Shown: one piece after another, positions 5,113 through 10,229 of the stretch
Numbering within the stretch: the stretch's first letter is position 1
Layout of the letters: each line of letters begins with the position of its first letter
Source of the DNA: CAYFMH01 sp964344775
GTDB taxonomy: Bacteria > Patescibacteriota > Gracilibacteria > UBA4473
Length of the DNA: 10,229 bases
Assembly: GCA_964344775.1 (NCBI GenBank)
Contig: CAYFOO010000051.1
Location: 1-10,229 of the forward strand
Direction of reading: 5' to 3'
Translations under genes and position numbers: made by a program
The notes under the pieces: model-generated
The model's database searches: none
Told to the model about the DNA's origin: nothing
The model's input: the letters and a program-made list of their open reading frames with translations, nothing else

Positions 5113-6267
5113 CTACTTAAAAAATTGTAAAACCGATTTTGCCTTCTCGATTGTCTCGTCCCACTCTCTCTCTGGATCTGACTCCACGGTAATCCCAGCA
5201 CCTACCGGAAATCGCCAAGACAAAACCCCTCTGTCCTCCGGACATCTCCCCTTATCAAGGGAGAAAAAAAGTGTCCGAATGAGGATGTTAAAAATTGATT
5301 CTGATGGTGAAAACTTCACGCCAAACGTCCCGGTATAAAATCCTCGATCAAATGATTCTTGAGCCAAAATCTCCTGCACTACACGATGTTTTGGGGCTCC
5401 AGAAATGGAACCAGCTGGCAATAATTTAAGAAAATCTGATTCAGTCAGTGTTTGATTTATCAACTTTGCTGATACTTCCGATCGAGCATGATAAAAATTT
5501 CCCTCATCCGTCAAAAATCGCTCCTGATCTACTTTTACATCGGTGGCAATCTGTGCCAGATCATTCCGAAGAAGATCGGTAATCATGTGAAGCTCCGAGA
5601 TCTCTTTTTCGGACAGTTCTAGATCTTCTCTCCCTCCTGTGCCTTTGATCGGAAAAGTGGATATTTTCCGTCCTTTTTGTCGAAGAAAAACCTCTGGAGA
5701 GAATGAACAAAATTTTTGTTCTTTTGTCCAGATAATACCGCCAGTATGTAGACGATCAGATTTTAAAAATCTTAAAAAAGATCCAAAAATACTTTTTTCA
5801 TCCTCTAATTCTCCACTCAGCTCATGTGCCAAATTCAAAACCCACATCTCCCCTTCTTTTTCTGCTTTTTGCACATTTTTCACCTTTTCGCAGAAACTCC
5901 CCTTCGTCTCGTTTGAATATTTTTCTACCCCCTCTTGGTCATTCCAGCTTGTCTGGAATCTCTCCAATTGTGCTTCTATCTCTGGATTTTTAGTAAACGA
6001 AAGCTCTGAATCAGAAGAATAAAATTCTGAAAAGTGCCAAAATCGTCGTTTATTTCCCAAAAAATCAGTTACTGAAAAAAACGGAAACGGTCCTTTTGCA
6101 AAATCCGCCTCCACTTTTTTTCCAATTCCAAAGATCCAATTTTCCTCCCCATCAGAATTTCGTTCACTAAAAAATATTCCCTCCCTGTCCTCCGAAGCCT
6201 TGGCGAAGGAGGAATTCTCCTCCAACACCCGCCCAGAAAAATGTAAAAATGCAGAAATAGCGTCCAT
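5113..6267 (-). CDS. pabB: Chorismate-utilising enzyme, aminodeoxychorismate synthase component I type
   Basis: This 384-residue protein has the chorismate-binding fold in its C-terminal two-thirds. The diagnostic motif is PIKGT (206-210). The lysine is the PabB nucleophile, whereas anthranilate synthase TrpE has PIAGT. Also visible are HMITDLLRNDL (227-237), LLPAGSISGAPK (282-293), RGFYTGTFGV (308-317) and VGAGITVESDPEREWDE (355-371). PabB converts chorismate with ammonia to 4-amino-4-deoxychorismate for folate synthesis, usually with the PabA amidotransferase, which is not in this window. The N-terminal part is short and divergent compared with about 450-residue PabB proteins. Two segments look inserted from palindromic repeats: residues 19-30 (SSFAKASEDREG) and 336-347 (SLDKGRCPEDRG). 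The second falls between two strands ahead of the VGAGI motif, the first in the poorly conserved N-terminus, so the enzyme may tolerate both. No clear ribosome binding site is seen. The gene lies 39 bp downstream of the unknown gene on the same strand. Confidence 0.88.
   Translation of the reverse strand: MDAISAFLHFSGRVLEENSSFAKASEDREGIFFSERNSDGEENWIFGIGKKVEADFAKGPFPFFSVTDFLGNKRRFWHFSEFYSSDSELSFTKNPEIEAQLERFQTSWNDQEGVEKYSNETKGSFCEKVKNVQKAEKEGEMWVLNLAHELSGELEDEKSIFGSFLRFLKSDRLHTGGIIWTKEQKFCSFSPEVFLRQKGRKISTFPIKGTGGREDLELSEKEISELHMITDLLRNDLAQIATDVKVDQERFLTDEGNFYHARSEVSAKLINQTLTESDFLKLLPAGSISGAPKHRVVQEILAQESFDRGFYTGTFGVKFSPSESIFNILIRTLFFSLDKGRCPEDRGVLSWRFPVGAGITVESDPEREWDETIEKAKSVLQFFK
5231..5263. 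repeat. Palindromic repeat element inside pabB (C-terminal copy)
   Basis: GTCC (5233-5236) and GGAC (5240-5243) pair around TCC. Next to them CTCCC (5246-5250) and GGGAG (5259-5263) pair around CTTATCAA. Read in frame, the element encodes LDKGRCPEDRG. The ten bases CTGTCCTCCG at its left end also occur in the other pabB element (6185-6194). The peptide is a type I recall seeing scattered in unrelated CPR proteins. That recollection is not verified here. Confidence 0.55.
6184..6213. repeat. Palindromic repeat element inside pabB (N-terminal copy)
   Basis: CCTCC (6189-6193) and GGAGG (6208-6212) enclose GAA / GAA and an inner GCC-TT-GGC stem, making a symmetrical hairpin with tandem purine mismatches. 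In frame it encodes FAKASEDREG, a peptide with no counterpart in normal PabB N-termini. It shares CTGTCCTCCG with the element at 5231. Confidence 0.55.
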
Positions 6268-6306
6268 TGCCCCTGTATTGTTCTAAGAAAAGTAGAAAGA
6301 TCAAAT

Positions 6307-6948
6307 TTAAGCTACTGCTTTTTTAGGGAGCGAATAAACATCTACATAGGCATTAAGCTTTTGCCGTAAAGATCTTGCCCTTACCAAAAGCTCTTCTCTT
6401 GGTTTCAATAACCTTGCTCTCATTTCTAAAATTTTAGAATCCGCTTTAACACTTTTTACATCACCTTTTTCAGCTCTTTCTTCATAAACATCACAACTTT
6501 CTAGTACCCATTCTATTTCTTGTCTTTGAAATTTTTCAACTGCTTTGATTACCTTAGAAGAGAAAATCCGAGGAATTTCTTCTGTATCTGCAAAAAAAAT
6601 ATTAACAATATCTGGCGAAGCTAGCTCTCCATCTTTCAAAATACGAAAAAGGATTGGAGCATTATTTATCACCATTTGTCTTGCACGAGCCACATCTTTA
6701 ATAAAAATTATTCTTGCCTCACATTCTTTTCCCTCTTCACGATGTAGGGTCCCAGCCATCGCTACAAGATCTTTGGGTGAAACCCGTCTAATCCCTTCTC
6801 TCTTAAATATAGCATCGGCTTGGGTATACACTTCTTCTGGAAGGGCATCGGAACGCAAACGTTGCAATTTACCATCCAAAGTTTCTCCATTCTCATCAAC
6901 TTGCCCCCGATCAAAAGGATCTCCGATACCGCTAAAAGCTTCTTGCAT
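6307..6948 (-). CDS. Hypothetical protein, soluble, with a charged helical C-terminus
   Basis: I do not recognise this 213-residue protein. It is hydrophilic, with no signal peptide or membrane segment. The N-terminal third is acidic and loop-rich (GIGDPFDRGQVDENGETLDG). The middle has possible alpha/beta character (CEARIIFIKDVARARQMVI near 77-95). The C-terminal third, from about residue 135, is rich in Glu, Lys and Arg and looks helical, perhaps coiled coil (SKILEMRARLLKPREELLVR). The frame ends in TAA at 6307-6309, 39 bp before pabB, so co-transcription is possible. The start is supported by an extended -10 element six bases upstream of the ATG. There is no ribosome binding site. It is AT-rich: one 60-base stretch, 6421-6480, has 18 G or C. 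Confidence 0.75.
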   Translation of the reverse strand: MQEAFSGIGDPFDRGQVDENGETLDGKLQRLRSDALPEEVYTQADAIFKREGIRRVSPKDLVAMAGTLHREEGKECEARIIFIKDVARARQMVINNAPILFRILKDGELASPDIVNIFFADTEEIPRIFSSKVIKAVEKFQRQEIEWVLESCDVYEERAEKGDVKSVKADSKILEMRARLLKPREELLVRARSLRQKLNAYVDVYSLPKKAVA

Positions 6949-6954
6949 GAGAAA

Positions 6955-6963
6955 ATTAAATCA
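6955..6963 (-). promoter_or_regulatory. Extended -10 element directly before the 6948 gene
   Basis: On the minus strand TGATTTAAT (6955-6963) matches the TGn extended -10 form with TTTAAT (five of six to TATAAT), exactly six bases before the ATG. No good -35 is at 16-18 bp. A rival promoter, TTTTGA (6998-7003) with TATAGA (6976-6981), would give a leader of about 20 bases. Confidence 0.35.
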
Positions 6964-6996
6964 AACTTTCCTCTTTCTATATTTTTATCAAAAAAT

Positions 6997-7014
6997 GTCA
7001 AAAAAAATTTTGAC
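6997..7014. repeat. Short inverted repeat between the ncRNA terminator and the 6948 gene
   Basis: GTCAAAA (6997-7003) and TTTTGAC (7008-7014) are perfect 7-bp arms around AAAA. A TTGACA sequence on the minus strand (6996-7001) lies at its edge, about 50 bp upstream of the 6948 ATG, a plausible place for an operator. Confidence 0.4.
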
Positions 7015-7032
7015 TTTTATCCCCTAGTCCCT

Positions 7033-7059
7033 AAAAAGCTACCCCCTCGCAGAGGTAGC
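7033..7059 (-). terminator. Rho-independent terminator of the ncRNA
   Basis: On the minus strand GCTACC and GGTAGC (7054-7059 and 7038-7043) form a stem, extendable by CTC/GAG pairing within the loop, followed by five T residues (7037-7033). It ends the small RNA before the promoter region of the 6948 gene. Confidence 0.75.
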
Positions 7060-7230
7060 CTTTTATAATTTGTTTTTGTTACCAGGATGCCGTGTTTTCC
7101 GTCGCCATTTTCCTCGGAAATAATAGGTGGGTGTTCATCTTCACGTCTGCATGAGACGCTGATATCCGAACTCCCTTAGGAAAATGATTAGGAGAAAAAG
7201 TTCGGGAAAGAGCACGCACATCTCAGTTGT
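7033..7230 (-). ncRNA. ssrS: Structured small RNA gene, probable 6S RNA
   Basis: An RNA of about 197 nt is bounded by a strong promoter and an intrinsic terminator, with no convincing frame inside. It folds as an interrupted rod. The closing helix is GAUGUGCGUG (7222-7213) with CACGGCAUC (7094-7086), continued by UUUCC (7209-7205) with GGAAA (7100-7096). Then comes a large asymmetric bubble of 18 and 5 nt. Beyond it are CAUUUUCC (7186-7179) with GGAAAAUG (7113-7106), GGGAGUUC (7175-7168) with GAACACCC (7136-7129) around one A-A mismatch, and an apical CGUCU/AGACG hairpin. Closing stem, central bubble and terminal stem at this length are the 6S RNA plan; 6S binds sigma70 RNA polymerase as a promoter mimic. 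The ends CUGAGAUGU and CGGCAUC also match E. coli 6S, as I recall it. A competing hairpin, CCGAACU with AGUUCGG, could form. It is not tmRNA, RNase P or SRP RNA by their core motifs. Confidence 0.6.
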
Positions 7231-7235
7231 TCAAA

Positions 7236-7264
7236 ATTCTAGTTCACAAATTTCTCATCGTCAA
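7236..7264 (-). promoter_or_regulatory. Strong promoter of the small RNA
   Basis: On the minus strand TTGACG (7259-7264), a 17-bp spacer and TAGAAT (7236-7241) make a near-consensus sigma70-type promoter. Transcription should start near 7228-7230, at the first bases of the folded RNA. No start codon follows. Confidence 0.7.
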
Positions 7265-7296
7265 CAATTTTAACTTGAACTGAACAAAAAATTGTT
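7263..7296. repeat. Inverted repeat overlapping the ncRNA promoter -35
   Basis: AACAATTTT (7263-7271) and AAAATTGTT (7288-7296) are perfect 9-bp arms around a 16-nt spacer. The left arm touches the -35 of the small RNA promoter, so a regulatory site is possible, though the arms are AT-rich. Confidence 0.35.
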
Positions 7297-7360
7297 ATAA
7301 AGAAATCCTTTTGCGAAGCGGGCTAATGCCACAAGAACACAAAAAAAATCAAAGTCACCT

Positions 7361-7388
7361 TTGCTTTTTGTTAAAAAATTCTTATAGT
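7361..7388 (+). promoter_or_regulatory. Promoter of the DegT-type aminotransferase gene
   Basis: TTGCTT (7361-7366), a 16-bp spacer and TATAGT (7383-7388) place the transcription start near 7395, about nine bases before the ATG at 7404. The promoter lies inside the upstream extension of the reading frame (from TTG 7311), which is the main reason for preferring the ATG at 7404. Confidence 0.45.
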
Positions 7389-7403
7389 CCGCCCATCAAA
7401 ATT

Positions 7404-8567
7404 ATGAGACTTGTCTCTAATCAGATTTCCCCCAACCTCACCTTTTCCGATGCACTCTTCGTGCTGGGACAGATCTTCAAATCTTGTGACAAACATGATC
7501 CGGATTTTTCGGCTTTTTTTGGAACCAAAAATTATTTCCTAACCAACGCAGCCAGAAGCGGATTGGCTGAAATCATAAAAGTTATCAAGCCTCCAAAAAA
7601 TAAAAAAATTGGTATTTCTGCTTTTACTTGCGGAGTAGTGGCCACCCCTTTTTTGACTGCGGGATATGAAATCTGCTGGATTGACACGGACGAAGACGGA
7701 CTTATTTCTCTAGAAGACTTGAAAAAAAAGGTAGGCAAAATTTCTACCTTGGTAGTACCACATATTTTCGGACAACGTGCCCCGGTGGATAAAATTGCAG
7801 AAATTACTCGAAAAAATGGCATCTTTTTTATGACGGATTGTGCTCATGCGTTCAATACAGAGACCAAATTTTGTGATGCCAAGGTGATCAGTTTTGGCCG
7901 AGAAAAAGTATTTTCTTGTGTTTCTGGCGGAGCAGTGGTTTGGAAAAATGACTCCCCTTTTGCAGAAGAATTTGGAAAAATCGAATTGCCAAAATCCGGA
8001 AGATGGTGGGCCTTTCAGCACATTTTTCACCCCTTCATTTATTCTATCGCTCTCTGGTTTTGGAATATCTTTTCTATTGGAAAAGGGATGATTTGGCTAT
8101 CCCAGAAGCTCCATCTTCTCCGAATGGCCGTGAGTGAGGCAGAAAAAAACGGCCGTGAAGACTTCCCCATCACAGATCTCCCCTGTGCATTAAAAAGATT
8201 ACTCCATCGACAGTTCCAGAATGCCCAAAAAATTCAAGAACACCGAAAAAAAGTAGCCGAAAAATGGGCCGAAGTGTTGCCTCGGATTTTCCCTGGAGAA
8301 GAGATCATTGTCCCTCCGAATTATTTCCGCGTCACACTCAAGACTAAAAAACAAAAAGAAGTACTCGAAAAGGCGAAGAAAATTAAGTTTGATTTGCAGG
8401 GATGGAACGGCGTACCGATCAGCCCACGAGGCGTACATCTGGAGAAATTTGGTTACACCCCCGGAGATTGTCCGAACGCGGAAAATTTTGCACAAAATCA
8501 CGTCACCTTCCCCACAAATATTCGAACCACGGTGCAGGATGTGGAGCGGTTTGAAAAGTTGTGGTAG
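7404..8567 (+). CDS. DegT/DnrJ/EryC1/StrS-family PLP-dependent aminotransferase
   Basis: From the ATG at 7404 the product has 387 residues, normal for this family. These fold-type I enzymes transaminate sugar-nucleotide keto groups, for example in perosamine-type sugars for surface polysaccharides. Visible signatures are TNAARSGLAEII (47-58, cofactor phosphate region), ISAFTCGVVATPFLTAGYEICWID (71-94 region), VVPHIFGQRAPVDKI (117-131), the PLP-pyridine Asp in MTDCAHAF (Asp145), and the Schiff-base lysine in SFGREKVFSCVSGGAVV (Lys168). The last is the usual SF-x-x-x-K...GG block. A hydrophobic aromatic stretch (about 207-233) is unusual and may be a membrane-associating insert. Substrate cannot be told: no sugar-nucleotide genes are adjacent. 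It is the only plus-strand protein gene and is monocistronic, with its own promoter and terminator. The alternative TTG at 7311 would add 31 residues that overlap the promoter. Confidence 0.85.
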   Translation: MRLVSNQISPNLTFSDALFVLGQIFKSCDKHDPDFSAFFGTKNYFLTNAARSGLAEIIKVIKPPKNKKIGISAFTCGVVATPFLTAGYEICWIDTDEDGLISLEDLKKKVGKISTLVVPHIFGQRAPVDKIAEITRKNGIFFMTDCAHAFNTETKFCDAKVISFGREKVFSCVSGGAVVWKNDSPFAEEFGKIELPKSGRWWAFQHIFHPFIYSIALWFWNIFSIGKGMIWLSQKLHLLRMAVSEAEKNGREDFPITDLPCALKRLLHRQFQNAQKIQEHRKKVAEKWAEVLPRIFPGEEIIVPPNYFRVTLKTKKQKEVLEKAKKIKFDLQGWNGVPISPRGVHLEKFGYTPGDCPNAENFAQNHVTFPTNIRTTVQDVERFEKLW

Positions 8568-8583
8568 AAGTTGTAACTAAGCT

Positions 8584-8612
8584 GGTTCAATCGTCCTCGA
8601 TTGAACCTTTTT
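8584..8612 (+). terminator. Rho-independent terminator after the aminotransferase gene
   Basis: GGTTCAATCG (8584-8593) and CGATTGAACC (8598-8607) form a perfect 10-bp stem around TCCT, followed by TTTTT (8608-8612). It lies 16 bp past the stop codon. The opposite strand lacks a T tail, so it serves the plus strand. Confidence 0.92.
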
Positions 8613-8650
8613 AATTTAGTTTTTGCACAAACAGAAATTACTCCGTTCTT

Positions 8651-8872
8651 TTATTTTTTTACTAACATTTCAAACTCCTTTTGAGAAATCTGAGACTGCC
8701 GAAGAATAGAAGCAAAAGTCCCGACTGCCATCACCTTTTGATTTGCTGGAACAATGACGGTTTGACCATTTTCATTGTGCAATCTTATATGGGAGCCAGT
8801 CTGTCCCACCTCAAAAAAGTCTTTTTTGTTTAGAACCTTCAGTATTTCTTTCGTACTGTATCTTTTAGGCAT
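8651..8872 (-). CDS. hicA: HicA toxin (mRNA interferase)
   Basis: This 73-residue protein matches the HicA/YcfA family in length and pattern: an N-terminal helix (STKEILKVLNKKDFFEVG), then GSHIRLHN with the catalytic His28, VIVPANQ, and the helix GTFASILRQSQISQKEF. HicA has a double-stranded RNA-binding-like fold and cleaves mRNA independently of ribosomes. It is neutralised by the HicB protein encoded immediately upstream. The start ATG overlaps the hicB stop codon (8-bp overlap, ATGCCTAA), which implies translational coupling. The order antitoxin then toxin is one of the two known arrangements. Confidence 0.93.
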   Translation of the reverse strand: MPKRYSTKEILKVLNKKDFFEVGQTGSHIRLHNENGQTVIVPANQKVMAVGTFASILRQSQISQKEFEMLVKK

Positions 8873-9071
8873 TTTGTAGTTCTAACTCCCCAAAAATAGG
8901 AGTTTTAGTCCTCCCCCTAGATTTTGATTTATCAGAAAAATAAAGATCCAAGGCATCTTTTAGATTGGCGATGGCTTCTTCTTTTGTGGATCCTTGCGAA
9001 GCCACATCGACTACCAATGATTGGGATACCCACAAATCGTCTTCTTCCCAGACCACATAGGCTACTTTCAT
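8865..9071 (-). CDS. hicB: HicB antitoxin, short form
   Basis: From the ATG at 9069-9071 the product is 68 residues: MKVAYVVWEEDDLWVSQSL, then VDVASQGSTKEEAIANLKDALDL. This is the HicB degraded RNase H-like domain with its typical G-S-T-x-E-E-A helix. There is no C-terminal ribbon-helix-helix or HTH domain, so this short HicB probably depends on the toxin complex or another protein for DNA binding, or does not autoregulate. A TTG two codons upstream (9075-9077) is also in frame, but a -10 hexamer ends six bases before the ATG, and the GGGG about eight bases before the TTG is a poor ribosome binding site. ATG is therefore preferred. Confidence 0.9.
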   Translation of the reverse strand: MKVAYVVWEEDDLWVSQSLVVDVASQGSTKEEAIANLKDALDLYFSDKSKSRGRTKTPIFGELELQNA

Positions 9072-9077
9072 AGGCAA

Positions 9078-9106
9078 ATTTTATTCCCCTTTACACAAGA
9101 AATCAA
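9078..9106 (-). promoter_or_regulatory. Predicted leaderless promoter of hicBA
   Basis: On the minus strand TTGATT (9101-9106), a 17-bp spacer and TAAAAT (9078-9083) are followed by TTGCCT and the ATG, giving a transcript that begins at the hicB start codon. Confidence 0.55.
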
Positions 9107-9206
9107 GTTTCAAGTTGGGTCACCATCTCAATCCCCTCCACCGGAATAAAAAGCTCCCCCACCACTGCTTTTTCCGAACCACCGATTCGGGATTAGGGAT
9201 CGTTTT

Positions 9207-10076
9207 TTATATCCCAATTTTCCATACTTTCTCAAGAAAAGCCTCGATCGTCTGCCGATTGGCTTTGTTGAGCAGATTAGAATAAGAAATTTTTTCTCTT
9301 TTGGCATATGCTGCCAGTGTTATTATTTCTTTTCCCTCTAAATAAGCTAATCTTTTGTGATAACTATTGGTCAGAGCCTTCCCAACTATGGATTCCATGA
9401 TCGATGTTTTCTTTTTGTCATCAAATTCTTTGAAGGCCTCATAATACAATTGTCGATCTACAAATTTAATATTTATTGGTACGAAGCCCTCTCTAATCAA
9501 AAGATAGTTATTTATAACTCTTCCAATTCGACCATTTCCATCTACAAACGGATGAATATGTTCAAAAGTCAGGTGCAAAAAGGCTATTTTTTTTATAATA
9601 TTTTCGTTATTTGCAGCATTGTATTGGACAAACATTTTTTCAAGAGCTTCAACTATAAATTTGGGGTCAAGAGCGATGTGATTGGCAACTTGTACCCACT
9701 CATCAGAATTTCGAAATCGTCCCGCCACTTCATCACGGATATTAGAAAGCAACATCTTGTGCAGTGAAAGAATCATTTCAAGCGTTAATTCTTGTTCTTT
9801 TGCTTTTTGATCTATGTAGGCAACCACCCGTGCCAAATTTTTGGCTTCAAATAACTCTCGCTCAGAAATAAATCGATCAAGATCGATTTGTAATAATATT
9901 TTTTCTGTTTCCTTGAGAGAGAGGGTACTATTTTCAATAGCATTCGAATTATAAACATGTTCTGCTACTTCTGCTTCACTTATAATTTTTAAAAGTGAGT
10001 CCTTCTTGGTAGCTACCTTGAAGTACCGTTCTCGAAGTAAATGTATTTTACCAAATATATTTAAAACTTTCACCAT
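9207..10076 (-). CDS. Class II Fic-domain AMPylase with C-terminal helical/HTH region
   Basis: From the ATG at 10074-10076 the product has 289 residues. The Fic core motif HPFVDGNGRIGR (175-186) is complete, with catalytic His175 and the anion-binding GNGR. The N-terminal SNAIEN (44-49) matches the inhibitory (S/T)xxxE(G/N) helix of class II Fic proteins, so autoinhibition by Glu48 is expected. Fic enzymes transfer AMP or related groups from nucleotides to target hydroxyls. The C-terminal region (LAAYAKREKISYSNLLNKAN) looks like a winged-helix or HTH segment, common in Fic proteins of this size and possibly used for autoregulation. A GTG eight codons upstream (10098-10100) is in frame, but it lies inside the palindromic operator and upstream of the -10, so the ATG is chosen. 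The neighbouring hicBA pair makes this a small toxin-like cluster. Confidence 0.92.
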   Translation of the reverse strand: MVKVLNIFGKIHLLRERYFKVATKKDSLLKIISEAEVAEHVYNSNAIENSTLSLKETEKILLQIDLDRFISERELFEAKNLARVVAYIDQKAKEQELTLEMILSLHKMLLSNIRDEVAGRFRNSDEWVQVANHIALDPKFIVEALEKMFVQYNAANNENIIKKIAFLHLTFEHIHPFVDGNGRIGRVINNYLLIREGFVPINIKFVDRQLYYEAFKEFDDKKKTSIMESIVGKALTNSYHKRLAYLEGKEIITLAAYAKREKISYSNLLNKANRQTIEAFLEKVWKIGI

Positions 10077-10082
10077 AGCACA

Positions 10083-10111
10083 ATTATATTCTCTTTTCAC
10101 GGTTTTGGCAA
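10083..10111 (-). promoter_or_regulatory. Leaderless promoter of fic
   Basis: On the minus strand TTGCCA (10106-10111), a 17-bp spacer and a perfect TATAAT (10083-10088) are followed by TGTGCT and then ATG. The predicted first transcribed base is the A of the start codon. Confidence 0.7.
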
Positions 10112-10123
10112 CAAAATCGTGAA
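10096..10123. promoter_or_regulatory. Palindromic operator over the fic promoter
   Basis: TTCACGGTTTTG (10096-10107) and CAAAATCGTGAA (10112-10123) are 12-bp arms with one mismatch around GCAA. The palindrome covers the -35 and much of the spacer of the fic promoter, so a bound repressor would block RNA polymerase. The left arm sequence recurs at 10146-10157 as a further half-site 50 bp upstream. The Fic C-terminal HTH-like region or an unlinked regulator are candidate ligands. Confidence 0.6.
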
Positions 10124-10190
10124 TAATCGCTGTTTTTCCGTTTTTTTCACGGTTTTGAAACGAGAAAATTCTACTATAGCCATTTCTAAA

Positions 10191-10217
10191 TAAATATGCA
10201 TAATAGAGACATATTTA
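10191..10217. repeat. Inverted repeat near the window end
   Basis: TAAATATG (10191-10198) and CATATTTA (10210-10217) are perfect 8-bp arms with an 11-nt spacer. It could belong to the control region of a gene beyond the window. Nothing else is assigned between 10158 and 10229. Confidence 0.3.
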
Positions 10218-10229
10218 ATAACCAAAACA

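Noticed and set aside
7033..7230. tmRNA, RNase P RNA or SRP RNA
   Set aside because: There is no tRNA-like end with CCA, no GAGGAAAGUCCGGGC-type RNase P core and no GGAAGGAAGCAG-type SRP loop.
7311..7403. TTG start extending the aminotransferase by 31 residues
   Set aside because: The extension contains the TTGCTT/TATAGT promoter and reads as non-family sequence. The ATG at 7404 begins just before the expected N-terminus.
9103..9191. Minus-strand coding-like stretch between fic and hicB (reads GSEKAVVGELFIPVEGIEMV near the middle)
   Set aside because: It looks protein-like and could be a gene remnant, but it is under 30 codons, lacks a start with any signal, and matches no family I know.

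Overview
The window looks like part of an AT-rich bacterial chromosome, probably from a Candidate Phyla Radiation (Patescibacteria)-type organism. This is an inference from three things: most genes lack Shine-Dalgarno sites, one protein is studded with short peptides encoded by palindromic repeats, and the gene content mixes core genes with small accessory genes. The standard code fits: the DsrC-like gene ends in TGA exactly where the family's penultimate cysteine and last residue fall, which argues against recoded UGA (code 25). All protein genes but one lie on the minus strand.

Layout. 1-874: N-terminal part of a Kef-type (CPA2) cation/proton antiporter, cut by the window edge. 977-1728: a REP-associated tyrosine transposase (RAYT) between two clusters of REP palindromes, including an exact 30-bp direct repeat on each side. 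1793-2527: a GC-richer pair of DsrC/TusE-family genes, one canonical with both cysteines and one divergent copy without the C-terminal cysteine. 2753-2808: an eight-unit heptameric repeat tract running into the ftsH stop codon. 2803-4653: ftsH. 4707-5073: two small overlapping frames that may be a RelE/ParE-like toxin locus or a frameshifted gene. 5113-6267: a PabB-type chorismate enzyme carrying two repeat-derived peptide insertions. 6307-6948: an unrecognised protein. 7033-7230: an independent structured RNA gene with its own promoter and terminator, best explained as 6S RNA. 7404-8567 (plus strand): a DegT/DnrJ-type PLP aminotransferase with a strong terminator. 8651-9071: a HicB-HicA toxin-antitoxin pair. 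9207-10076: a class II Fic protein whose promoter sits inside a long palindrome.

Two themes run across the window. First, the RAYT, the 46-codon frame at 5073, the unknown gene at 6948, hicB and fic each have a -10-like hexamer exactly six bases before the ATG, so transcription should begin at the A of the start codon and give leaderless mRNAs. This settles several start choices. The two dsrC genes instead have ordinary purine-rich ribosome binding sites and higher GC, consistent with acquisition by transfer. Second, the window holds several classes of small repeats: REP hairpins, heptads, and two palindromic elements inside pabB.

The housekeeping genes (ftsH, pabB, the antiporter, the putative 6S RNA) show no shared pathway. 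The accessory genes (RAYT, dsrC pair, HicBA, Fic) appear as separate insertions between them.
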